Notes: generated by a model not told the origin, from the letters alone. 6,850 bases of DNA from Spirochaetales bacterium (GCA_023139255.1 JAGLNY010000301.1:1-6850); one strand, 5' to 3'. Shown: positions 1 through 6,837, counted from the stretch's first letter. A program made the numbers and translations.

Positions 1-368
1 AAAAGATAGGTTTGTCAGCCCAGGCACCTTCAGGCGGCGGAACTCCTACTGTATCCCTTGAGATTGCAGTTGAACCGAAAGATCAGTTAATTCTGATCGG
101 TAGTTCTGCCCTGGTTGAATTTGTACTTCAGGAAATAGAAAATGCTTTGGTTCTGCCCCGCGGCCCATATTTAACTACCGGGAACAGACAGTATTTATTT
201 AAAATAGAAGATAACGAAGCACAACGTATAGAAATAACAGTCGGGTCTGTTAACGAAACCCAGGTAGAGATCCTTACCGGTGTATCGGCAGGGGATGAGA
301 TAATTACCAGCAGTTATCTTCAATATATCGATTATGAAAAAGTTACTTTAGGAGAAATAGATGATTGA
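1..368 (+). CDS. Periplasmic adaptor subunit (membrane fusion protein, HlyD/MacA/RND-adaptor type), C-terminal part only
   Basis: Only the last 121 residues are present. The frame is open to the left edge (first full codon at 3), so the true start lies upstream. The visible part begins with a short Gly-rich turn (PSGGG) and continues with alternating beta-strand sequence (TVSLEIAV, LILIGSSALVEFVL). It then shows the adaptor hallmark ALVLPRGPYL, a QYLFKIEDNEAQRIEITVG strand pair, and VEILTGVSAGDEIITSS, which matches the family's 'G...v.I..GL..GD.vi' membrane-proximal domain. Family members anchor in or near the inner membrane and bridge the ABC permease to a TolC channel in the periplasm. The stop codon lies inside the ATPase gene (8-base overlap), which fits a translationally coupled operon. 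The N-terminal anchor or signal, hairpin and lipoyl domain cannot be examined. The adaptor identity is well supported; the exact subfamily is not. Confidence 0.85.
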   Translation, partial: KIGLSAQAPSGGGTPTVSLEIAVEPKDQLILIGSSALVEFVLQEIENALVLPRGPYLTTGNRQYLFKIEDNEAQRIEITVGSVNETQVEILTGVSAGDEIITSSYLQYIDYEKVTLGEIDD

Positions 369-1038
369 GTTAAAAGGAATTACTAAAATCTATGATTTAG
401 GGCATATGCAGATTACAGCATTAAAGGGAATTGATTTGGAAATTTCCAGAGGCGAGTTTATTACCATCATGGGACCTTCAGGTTCCGGGAAATCGACCCT
501 GCTTCATATCCTGGGTATCCTGGATGAAGCCGATGAGGGCAGCTATCTCCTGGAGAAAAATGATTTAACCACCTTATCGGATAAAGAGTTGTCCAGAATC
601 AGGAACCAGAATTTTGGATTTATTTTTCAGAGCTTTAATCTGTTTAATGAGTTCAATGCTTTGGAGAATGTGATGTTTCCCTTAATACAGGCCGGAATTC
701 CCAGGGCGGAACGCCGGGAACGAGCCATGAGCCTGCTAACCACTGTCGGTCTGGACAACCGTGTCGGTCACTATCCAAACATGCTTTCCGGCGGTGAACA
801 GCAGCGGGTGGCTATTGCAAGATCATTAGCAATGGACCCGACCTTTATACTGGCAGATGAACCTACCGGGAACCTGCCGAGTGAACAGGGCGCAGAAATC
901 CTGGCTATGCTGGATGATTTAAACAAGAAAGGGGTAACGGTAATTATGGTTACTCATGATGATAAGTTAGGTGAACGCGGAACCCGTGCAGTGCGCATGA
1001 TAGACGGTGAAATAGTAAAAGATTTCAGGAGAGACTAA
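361..1038 (+). CDS. ABC transporter ATP-binding protein, LolD/MacB-type
   Basis: This 225-residue cytoplasmic ATPase has the usual length of the stand-alone LolD/YknY group and should power the two permeases encoded next. All core motifs are readable: Walker A GPSGSGKST at residues 38-46 (Lys44), the Q-loop Gln90 in FIFQSFNL, the signature LSGGEQQ at 142-148, Walker B FILADEP at 162-168 with catalytic Glu167, and the switch His199 in MVTHD. Just after Walker B the D-loop reads GNLPSEQG, with Pro173 where most relatives have Asp (GNLDS). The remaining motifs are intact, so the protein is probably active. The start is well set: GGAG at 351-354 lies six bases before ATG 361. The start overlaps the adaptor stop by 8 bases, and the TAA stop shares one base with the next ATG. 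Substrate specificity cannot be deduced from the ATPase. Confidence 0.96.
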   Translation: MIELKGITKIYDLGHMQITALKGIDLEISRGEFITIMGPSGSGKSTLLHILGILDEADEGSYLLEKNDLTTLSDKELSRIRNQNFGFIFQSFNLFNEFNALENVMFPLIQAGIPRAERRERAMSLLTTVGLDNRVGHYPNMLSGGEQQRVAIARSLAMDPTFILADEPTGNLPSEQGAEILAMLDDLNKKGVTVIMVTHDDKLGERGTRAVRMIDGEIVKDFRRD

Positions 1039-2519
1039 TGACTATACGAGACAGATTATGGATGACATTCCGTCATCTACAAGTGAGTCTGATTGGATCG
1101 ATTTTAGTTATCCTGGCAATTGCTATCGGGGTAGCCCTTGCAGCAGCAACTACTGCTTTTATTATCCAATATAATCAGCAAAGCGAGGAATTACTTAATC
1201 ACCCTATCTACCGTGAAGTTTATGTAGAGGCCCTGGGAGACCCGCGTACTGAAACAGAATTACAGTTACCGGTAGTTGAAATGGAAGGGAACCTCAAGGA
1301 TGCAAAACTTTTAAGTGTGACTGATTTACCATTGGTCCTGCAGTCTGTTCCCGGTCTGACTCATGCTTATATAGCTGAGGGAATTAAATTTAGGTCTACT
1401 TCCTATTTAATGGAAAGCGGACTGGGCGAAGCCGCCGTAAAAGGTATTGCAGCTATGAGGGAGACGAGAGCGGCTGCTGCTGCAAAGAGCGGGGTTGACC
1501 CGGAAAATCCCAAGGCAACGGGTGAAGTAATGGGTGGGACAAAAGGCGGGGCACTTGGCGGGGCACCAGGCGGGGCAATGGGTGGAGAAACCGGAGCTTT
1601 TGTTCTTGATTTAAAAGATGTAACAGAAATACCCGTGGATGAGTTTTTTGGTATTTTTGCCACCCCTGACTTTTTTACTGCCTATACCCTCAATGCTGCC
1701 TCAGGATCGCTCTTTACGGAAGAGGATCTTAAAGCAGGGAACCAGGTAATGATATTGGGCAGCAATCTGGCTGAAACACTGTTTCCGGATGGTAATGCAA
1801 TCGGGTCCAGAATTTCTGTTAACTGGCAGACCTTTACCATCTTAGGCATATTGGAACCTTCAGATATTGTTGCACCCCAAAACGGCTATGCATTAAATGA
1901 TTTTGCTTTTGCTCCTCACTTCCTCTTTGCCGGAGCGGCATTCGGGAAAAATATCAGAGGTCAGGGACTTCCCACCCTGCGATTTGCCGTTGAAGATTCA
2001 GATGACATTCAGCAGGCAGTCATACAATTGGAAGAATTTTTGAAACAGGAGTATCCCAATGTTAACTTGCGGGTCACTGCTGCTGTTGATAAATTAGAGA
2101 CTGAACGTCAAAAATTAAGCAGAATACTCATTGTCCTGATTTTTTTAACTGCAGCAGGACTTTTTATTGCAGCAATTAATATGTTCAATTTGCTGTTGAT
2201 CCGGGTAATTAAGCAAACAAAAGGTATTGGGGTATTACGGGCCCTTGGTTTCACCAGGGATAATGTTCTACAGCATTTTCTTTTTGAGTCCTTTATTATG
2301 AGCCTTGCCGGGGCTGTTATCGGCCTTGCAGCATCACCCTTTCTGTTTAGATTTTTGCAGTCTGCCCTTGTTTCAGGGATAGAGCAGGGTTCCAGCACCT
2401 TCTTTTTAGACTTGCTATTAGGTGCAGCCATAGCTTTTGTGTTTAGTATTGTTTTTGGTCTATACCCGGCTTATGTGGCCCGGCAGACTGAAACTTCAAC
2501 TGCCTTGAGAGCCGAGTAG
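1038..2519 (+). CDS. FtsX/MacB-type ABC transporter permease, first of two, with a Gly/Ala-rich insertion
   Basis: This 493-residue inner-membrane permease has the MacB/LolC plan. It has a first membrane helix at about 17-43, a large extracytoplasmic domain (about 44-360), and three further helices at about 361-390, 413-440 and 455-480. The cytoplasmic coupling segment after helix 2 reads IKQTKGIGVLRALGFTRDNV (391-410), and the tail YPAYVARQ...ALRAE is typical of FtsX-family permeases. AGGAG at 1027-1031 lies six bases before the ATG, which overlaps the ATPase stop by one base. The protein is 66 residues longer than its partner permease. Most of that excess can be explained by an Ala-rich stretch (about 130-150) followed by Gly-Gly-X-X repeats (162-185), placed inside the periplasmic core domain. 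It probably forms a heterodimer with the next gene product. Role as a permease is certain; the cargo is unknown. Confidence 0.93.
   Translation: MTIRDRLWMTFRHLQVSLIGSILVILAIAIGVALAAATTAFIIQYNQQSEELLNHPIYREVYVEALGDPRTETELQLPVVEMEGNLKDAKLLSVTDLPLVLQSVPGLTHAYIAEGIKFRSTSYLMESGLGEAAVKGIAAMRETRAAAAAKSGVDPENPKATGEVMGGTKGGALGGAPGGAMGGETGAFVLDLKDVTEIPVDEFFGIFATPDFFTAYTLNAASGSLFTEEDLKAGNQVMILGSNLAETLFPDGNAIGSRISVNWQTFTILGILEPSDIVAPQNGYALNDFAFAPHFLFAGAAFGKNIRGQGLPTLRFAVEDSDDIQQAVIQLEEFLKQEYPNVNLRVTAAVDKLETERQKLSRILIVLIFLTAAGLFIAAINMFNLLLIRVIKQTKGIGVLRALGFTRDNVLQHFLFESFIMSLAGAVIGLAASPFLFRFLQSALVSGIEQGSSTFFLDLLLGAAIAFVFSIVFGLYPAYVARQTETSTALRAE
1521..1592 (+). repeat. In-frame 12-base tandem repeat encoding Gly-Gly-X-X tetrapeptides
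   Basis: Six adjacent 12-base units lie in frame inside the first permease. The core three begin GGCGGGGCA at 1545, 1557 and 1569. They are flanked by degenerate units beginning GGTGGGACA (1533) and GGTGGAGAA (1581), and more loosely GGTGAAGTA (1521). The encoded residues 162-185 read GEVM, GGTK, GGAL, GGAP, GGAM, GGET. The near-identical central DNA units suggest expansion by replication slippage rather than selection on the protein alone. The segment should be a flexible linker in the extracytoplasmic domain, and copy number may vary between strains. Confidence 0.85.
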
Positions 2520-2530
2520 GAGGCACTGGT

Positions 2531-3814
2531 ATGATAACATCATTTAAAAGTTTTTTTCATAATTTACTCATGCATCCTTTGCGCGGGGTACTCACCATAG
2601 TGACAATAACCATCGGAGTAGCTACGCTGATAATTTCTACAAGTTTGAACCTGGATATTAACCGGGTACTTTCTTCAAGTTCCGCCGAATACGGATATCC
2701 CATTGTTATTGCCAATGGGGTTTTGAATGATGCAGGAAATTTGCAGCCGCAGCGTCCTTCAGATTTCACTCCGGATATAGACACTGTTTTAAAGAACGGG
2801 TATGAAAACATTTTTGACATTACTATAGTCAGTGATGCTTGGGTACGTTCAAATATTTCGGTAAATAATACCAGCTACCAAATCCGGTCAGTAGTGCAGA
2901 CAAATGAAAACTATGCCTCACTTATGGGATTGGAGATGATTAACGGCGTATTCTTCTCTAAAGAAGACATTGATAACCGGATACCCGTAATTGTTATCTC
3001 TTCCCTGAGTGCTAAATTGCTGTATGGTTCTGCAGAGGCTGCAATCGGTGAAACAATACGGTTTTTGACTAAAGATGGAGAGATCCCCTACAGTATCCTT
3101 GGAGTGTATAATGACGTCTCTGATTTGGAACGGCAATTATATGGTATTGGTGATTTTATTTTCCCATTAGCAACAGGAACGCCCATAGGAGCGAACTTCC
3201 ATCCTATCCAATTTGGGGCGGTAGTAATGGGCCGGGTCGTAAATGACAGTGTGCTGAAAGCCGAATCAAGAATCAGGTCTTTACTGGAACAGGAGTATGG
3301 CGATGATGTACAGGTGAGTGTCTGGGAGGGATCAGCTTCCGGCCCGACCACGCTGCTGGAAGAGGGCAGGGACTCTGTACGCAACTTTGCCATAGCAGTA
3401 AATATTTTAGGAATCATTATATTGGCTATCAGCTCAATCGGTATATTCAGCATTATGCTCGTTGAGGTATTAAACAGAACCCGTGAGATTGGTTTACGGC
3501 GCTCTATGGGCACTACAAAAGCAGGAATCAGGAAGTTTTTCATGATTCAGGCTGCATATTATTCATTATGTGGTAGTATATTAGGAATTGGAGTTTCCCT
3601 TATTTTCTATCGGACTATAGGGACGTTTTTAACGCCGTTATTTGATTCCTCAGGTCTGCGGGTTACTGATTTACATCTCGCTTTACCTAACGTTATAGCC
3701 CTGCTGGTAGCTGTCGGCGCATCTTTGGTTTTCGGCGTGTTGTTCGGGTTTTTCCCGGCGATGTCAGCTGCAAAAACACCCATTGCCGAATGTATACGGG
3801 AGGATGCCGTATGA
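2531..3814 (+). CDS. FtsX/MacB-type ABC transporter permease, second of two
   Basis: This 427-residue inner-membrane permease shares the layout of the preceding one. Helix 1 is at about 17-38 and is followed by a periplasmic core domain (about 40-285). Helices at about 286-312, 342-366 and 386-410 follow. The strongest family marker is NRTREIGLRRSMGTTKAGIR at 315-334, the cytoplasmic coupling segment of MacB-type permeases. The C-terminus FFPAMSAAKTPIAECIRED matches the 'PA..AA...P.e.lR' ending, which is better conserved here than in the first permease. It lacks the Gly/Ala-rich insertion. AGGAGG at 2518-2523, overlapping the stop of the upstream gene, lies seven bases before ATG 2531. Divergence between the two permeases, together with only one ATPase gene, suggests a LolC/LolE-like heterodimer rather than two separate transporters. 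Confidence 0.94.
   Translation: MITSFKSFFHNLLMHPLRGVLTIVTITIGVATLIISTSLNLDINRVLSSSSAEYGYPIVIANGVLNDAGNLQPQRPSDFTPDIDTVLKNGYENIFDITIVSDAWVRSNISVNNTSYQIRSVVQTNENYASLMGLEMINGVFFSKEDIDNRIPVIVISSLSAKLLYGSAEAAIGETIRFLTKDGEIPYSILGVYNDVSDLERQLYGIGDFIFPLATGTPIGANFHPIQFGAVVMGRVVNDSVLKAESRIRSLLEQEYGDDVQVSVWEGSASGPTTLLEEGRDSVRNFAIAVNILGIIILAISSIGIFSIMLVEVLNRTREIGLRRSMGTTKAGIRKFFMIQAAYYSLCGSILGIGVSLIFYRTIGTFLTPLFDSSGLRVTDLHLALPNVIALLVAVGASLVFGVLFGFFPAMSAAKTPIAECIREDAV
3798..3803 (+). promoter_or_regulatory. Ribosome binding site that fixes the start of the first TolC-like gene
   Basis: GGGAGG lies within the end of the second permease gene, seven bases before ATG 3811. It decides between that ATG and an in-frame ATG at 3790, which would add seven residues (MYTGGCR) in front of a well-formed signal peptide and has no comparable purine-rich site at the right distance. 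Confidence 0.8.
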
Positions 3815-5160
3815 TAAGAAAAAAAGTATTTCTAATTATTCTTATATGTCTCTTTACAGCAGCACAATTCATTAGTGCCGAAGCCCCTGCCTCACTTGGT
3901 AAAGCTTTGGCAGAGTTTCGCCAACTTGTGCTTGAACACAACCAGAGTATGGTAGTACTGGAGAGGCAAATTACAAATTTGGATGGATTGGTTTCTGAGG
4001 TGTTCCACCTGGAAAACAGTACGCTTTCTCTCTCCGGCGGGTATGCGTATAATACACAGCCTGGAGATCTTCATAAATTCACAGGCTCCACCTCCCTCAC
4101 CATTCCAGTCCTGGATCAGCTAAGTTTTTCTACCCAGCTGAATTCAGCGGGGAACGGCTCTGTTTCTGTAAATATAAATCCTTTAGCAGGAATCCCTGAA
4201 GATATAACTCAAGAGCAGCAATTGACCTTACTTCAACTGCAGCAGCAATCACTCGAGCGGCAGTTGGGTTTTCAAAGTACTATTGCTGTACTGAACTATG
4301 TAAAAGCGAAGCAGGAACTGGACATATCCCAATCCCTGCTGGATGTGGCCCGTAGGGAGTATGCCTATAAACAGCAGCAGTTTGATGCAGGTCTGCTTTC
4401 TTTGGCTGAACTGCAGTTTGCTGCCAATGCCTTTTCCAGTGAATCCATTCAGGGCATACATGCCCTGCAAAATGAAGCTGGGCAAAGACAGGATCTACTT
4501 GTTTTATTATCAGCAGTACCGGTACCGGACTCAGTTCTGAATTTGTCGTTTAATTTACAGGAACTGGAGGGATTAATTGTCGGGATTGAAGAAATTTTTA
4601 ATCAGATCCAGGCAGTAAATCAGTTTTCCTCTTACCAGGAACAATCTTTGCTGATACAAAAAAATTATCTTGAAATAGAGTTGGAAAACACCTGGCTGAT
4701 GGAACCGCAGTTTTCACTTTCCGGAGCCTATTCTGTTTCGGATTTATTCGGGACTCCAACCTTTACACCGACAGCCAATGTAGGGGTTACTTTGCAGATT
4801 AAAGTATCAGATTTTAACTTTGAGGAACGGGATGATATTCAAACCCGGCTTGCTGATCTTGAGCAAAGCCTGGTACTGGAATTATATTCCCTGCAGGTAG
4901 CCCAACAAGCCCAAACAGGGGCTTTGGAAATTGCTATCATGTCTAAAGAGATGGCTGAGCGCAACGCAGGATTCGTAGAGACCGCAGCAGAGATGGCAGC
5001 CTATGATTATGAAAAAGACAACATCAATCAGTTTGCCTTTGAAAAGGCGCAATTGAATAAAAAATCTGCAGAAATCAATCTCTTTTCTGCCTTAATATCC
5101 GTCTATTCTCAGTTTTCTTCCTTAATACAATCTTATTCACACACAGGAGCACAAAAATGA
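3811..5160 (+). CDS. TolC-family outer membrane channel protein
   Basis: Starting at ATG 3811 the product has 449 residues, a normal length for the TolC/outer membrane factor family. Residues 1-23 form a signal peptide (charged MIRKK, hydrophobic core, probable cleavage ISA|EA). The body shows the family's two-fold repeat of helices and strands. Repeat 1 has a helix to about 68, beta-like alternating segments at about 71-127 (TLSLSGGYAY, STSLTIPV, QLSFSTQL, GSVSVNIN), then a long Gln-rich coiled coil. The coiled coil turns at FDAGLLSLAELQFAANA (191-207), a typical periplasmic tip motif. Repeat 2 has a helix to about 296, strands at about 299-333 (FSLSGAY, ANVGVTLQIKV) and a final coiled coil with a tip near YEKDNINQF (400-408). 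It should trimerise into the outer-membrane exit duct of this transporter. Its start overlaps the permease stop as ATGA. Confidence 0.87.
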   Translation: MIRKKVFLIILICLFTAAQFISAEAPASLGKALAEFRQLVLEHNQSMVVLERQITNLDGLVSEVFHLENSTLSLSGGYAYNTQPGDLHKFTGSTSLTIPVLDQLSFSTQLNSAGNGSVSVNINPLAGIPEDITQEQQLTLLQLQQQSLERQLGFQSTIAVLNYVKAKQELDISQSLLDVARREYAYKQQQFDAGLLSLAELQFAANAFSSESIQGIHALQNEAGQRQDLLVLLSAVPVPDSVLNLSFNLQELEGLIVGIEEIFNQIQAVNQFSSYQEQSLLIQKNYLEIELENTWLMEPQFSLSGAYSVSDLFGTPTFTPTANVGVTLQIKVSDFNFEERDDIQTRLADLEQSLVLELYSLQVAQQAQTGALEIAIMSKEMAERNAGFVETAAEMAAYDYEKDNINQFAFEKAQLNKKSAEINLFSALISVYSQFSSLIQSYSHTGAQK

Positions 5161-6200
5161 AATATAAAATAGCAGTAGTACTAGTAGTTCTGTTTGCACT
5201 ATTCTCAGTCCAGGTTTTTGCCGAAGAATCGGTATTGACTGTACCAGAGTATCTGCAGCTGGTCCTTGAATCATCTACAGGACTTGATACAGCTAAAGAG
5301 AATGCGGAAAACGCGGCAGAAGCGTATGATGAAGCAGTTCTTACCCAGGCTTCAGCCTACGATTTGGAGTTGCTCAGAATTAATGCAGAATATTTAGGGC
5401 GCAACGTCCTTGCTGTACAGAATGCAGAAGTTTTGGCAGCTATGCAGCGGTTTTTTGCCTATAAGAATGCAGCCAGGAGTTTGGATTTTGCCGTAATCAA
5501 TGAAGAAATTGTCAAAGAGGAATACAGACGGACTCTGGAACGTTTCGAAAGCGACCTGATTTCGACTAGTGATAAGGAACAGTTTGAGATTTCATATATA
5601 AATAGTACCTTAAGCAGAATGTCTTCTGAGAACAATCTGGGCGGACTGGAAAAACAGATTTTCCGTACTTTTTTATCAGAATGGGAAGATTTATCTTTTG
5701 CTGATTTCATTTTTAGTGAGACGGTTCTTCGCCTGCCTGAAAAAAGTGAACTGATTACTGCCAGTTTGCTGGTTGAGAAACTAGAGGCTGAAATTAGTAT
5801 TAAAGAAGAAAAGCAGATCCAACTCAATAAATCAAGTTTCGCGTCCCCACTGGAATTGGAACAAATTGAGAGTGAGCTTGATTCCCTGAGGGATACCCTG
5901 CAGAACCATATTTGGAGTCTGGAAGATTCCCTGGATGGCTTTGCTGTCGATACTGTTTCTTCCACTCTATCGCAGCAAACCGCAGCTTTAAATACGAATA
6001 ATGCTTTACGTCAATTGGAGACAACAAAGCTGCTGTACCAGCAGGGTGAAATTTATCAGTCAAATGTGGCGCAGGCGAATCTGCAGTATCTACAGAAAAT
6101 ACAAAACCAGGTAATAATAAAGCAGAATAATTATTTGCAGAGTCTGGAACTACAGGCCATGCTGAATAAGTCGTTGCTGGAGCTGTTCCCGGCTGAATAG
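5157..6200 (+). CDS. Short secreted TolC-like coiled-coil protein, apparently without barrel strands
   Basis: This 347-residue protein has a clear signal peptide (MKYKIAVV..., probable cleavage VFA|EE after residue 22) and no lipobox. The rest reads as almost continuous amphipathic helix. TVPEYLQLVLESSTGLDTAKEN (28-49) matches the first TolC helix. RFESDLISTSDKEQFEISY (129-147) and YQQGEIYQSNVAQANLQYL (294-312) look like the two helical-hairpin tips of a TolC fold. The alternating beta segments expected after the first helix of each repeat are missing: about 62-85 and 222-255 are helical and charged instead. It is about 100 residues shorter than the preceding protein. AGGAG at 5145-5149 is seven bases before the ATG, which overlaps the previous stop as ATGA. 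It is probably a periplasmic partner of, or co-assembled with, the first TolC protein. The family link is inferred from pattern, and the function is unknown. Confidence 0.72.
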   Translation: MKYKIAVVLVVLFALFSVQVFAEESVLTVPEYLQLVLESSTGLDTAKENAENAAEAYDEAVLTQASAYDLELLRINAEYLGRNVLAVQNAEVLAAMQRFFAYKNAARSLDFAVINEEIVKEEYRRTLERFESDLISTSDKEQFEISYINSTLSRMSSENNLGGLEKQIFRTFLSEWEDLSFADFIFSETVLRLPEKSELITASLLVEKLEAEISIKEEKQIQLNKSSFASPLELEQIESELDSLRDTLQNHIWSLEDSLDGFAVDTVSSTLSQQTAALNTNNALRQLETTKLLYQQGEIYQSNVAQANLQYLQKIQNQVIIKQNNYLQSLELQAMLNKSLLELFPAE

Positions 6201-6201
6201 G

Positions 6202-6837
6202 TCAAGACACTGCATTACTTTTGAAAAGCTCTTCAACATCAATCCTAAACCCATCCAGCACGACTGATTCAGCAATGGTATTATCAACCCGCCAGTCGGC
6301 AGGAGGGATCAGGGTTCCATAGTCGTACTTTCCGGCAGCTTCTCCCTCAGTTTGCAGATGAAAAATCCTGATATACTTATTCCCGGGATCGATAACCCAG
6401 TACTCTTTTACTCCATGTTTTTCAAAGAGGTGGAACTTTTCATTCAGATCTTTCCTGGAAGTTGAAGGCGATAGAATTTCGATAATCAGATCAGGTGCCC
6501 CAAGACAGCCTTTTTTGATAATCTTCTCCGGGTCACATATAACAGAGATATCCGGCTGTACAATAGTATCTATTGAGTTGAAGCCCTGATCGGGGTATTG
6601 GGGAAAATAGACATCAAAAGGAGCAGCAAATACTTTGCAGGGGTTGCCTTTTATCAGCTTGTATAATTCAAAAATGAGATATGATGATATTTCTTGATGC
6701 CAGCTAGTCGGTGCAGGGCTCATATTGTATGCCACCCCATTGATCAGCTCCCAGCGTTCGTCATCCGGCCAGGTGCTGTATTCGACATAGGTGAATTTGT
6801 GATCGGCTTTTTTGATAGGTAATCCCACTTTTTTCAT
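6202..6837 (-). CDS. Uma2/DUF820 family putative PD-(D/E)XK endonuclease
   Basis: This is a 211-residue cytoplasmic protein of the Uma2 (DUF820) family, typical in length. Diagnostic segments in order are FTYVEYSTWPDDERWELINGV (15-35, Glu30), MSPAP..WHQEIS (39-51), IVQPDISVICD (92-102, Asp96), APDLIIEILSPSTSRKDLNEK (114-134, Glu120) and KHGVKEYWVIDP (140-151). Glu30, Asp96 and Glu120 are the probable metal-binding residues of the PD-(D/E)XK nuclease fold. The family is widespread and often multicopy in cyanobacteria and some other phyla; its biological role is poorly known. The start is uncertain. At ATG 6837 the AGGAG motif abuts the codon, GTG at 6828 has a more normal spacing, and the frame stays open to the window edge. 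It converges on the transporter operon with a 1-base gap and is probably unrelated to it. Family assignment is firm; nuclease activity is inferred. Confidence 0.9.
   Translation of the reverse strand: MKKVGLPIKKADHKFTYVEYSTWPDDERWELINGVAYNMSPAPTSWHQEISSYLIFELYKLIKGNPCKVFAAPFDVYFPQYPDQGFNSIDTIVQPDISVICDPEKIIKKGCLGAPDLIIEILSPSTSRKDLNEKFHLFEKHGVKEYWVIDPGNKYIRIFHLQTEGEAAGKYDYGTLIPPADWRVDNTIAESVVLDGFRIDVEELFKSNAVS

Noticed and set aside
12..14. TTG at 12 as the start of the adaptor gene
   Set aside because: The frame is open to the left edge, and the sequence begins in the middle of the adaptor fold, so this is an internal Leu codon of a truncated gene.
1403..1663. Open frame on the - strand encoding a Pro-rich 86-residue peptide
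   Set aside because: The Pro-rich pattern is the antisense reading of the GGXX repeat in the permease gene. There is no separate coding evidence.
3088..3543. Open frame of 151 codons on the - strand
   Set aside because: It lies wholly within the second permease, whose domain motifs are clear. It shows no recognisable motif or start context.
3790..3810. ATG at 3790 as the start of the first TolC-like gene
   Set aside because: It would place MYTGGCR before the signal peptide and lacks a suitably spaced ribosome binding site. ATG 3811 has GGGAGG seven bases upstream and gives the common ATGA overlap.
4519..4528. Perfect palindrome CCGGTACCGG as an operator
   Set aside because: It lies deep in coding sequence and results from the repeated Val-Pro codons of a VPVP segment. 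There is no adjacent promoter.
5459..5965. Open frame of 168 codons on the - strand, very rich in Ser and Leu
   Set aside because: The composition is what antisense of a Glu/Gln-rich coiled-coil gene produces. It has no family motif and is a shadow of the second TolC-like gene.
3811..6200. The two TolC-like genes as one channel gene split by a frameshift
   Set aside because: The first protein already has both halves of the TolC fold, and the second has its own signal peptide, ribosome binding site and both hairpin tips.
6221..6236. TTGAA...TTCAA inverted repeat as a terminator for the operon
   Set aside because: The stem is only five AT-rich pairs with no following T-run, and it lies inside the coding region of the opposite gene.
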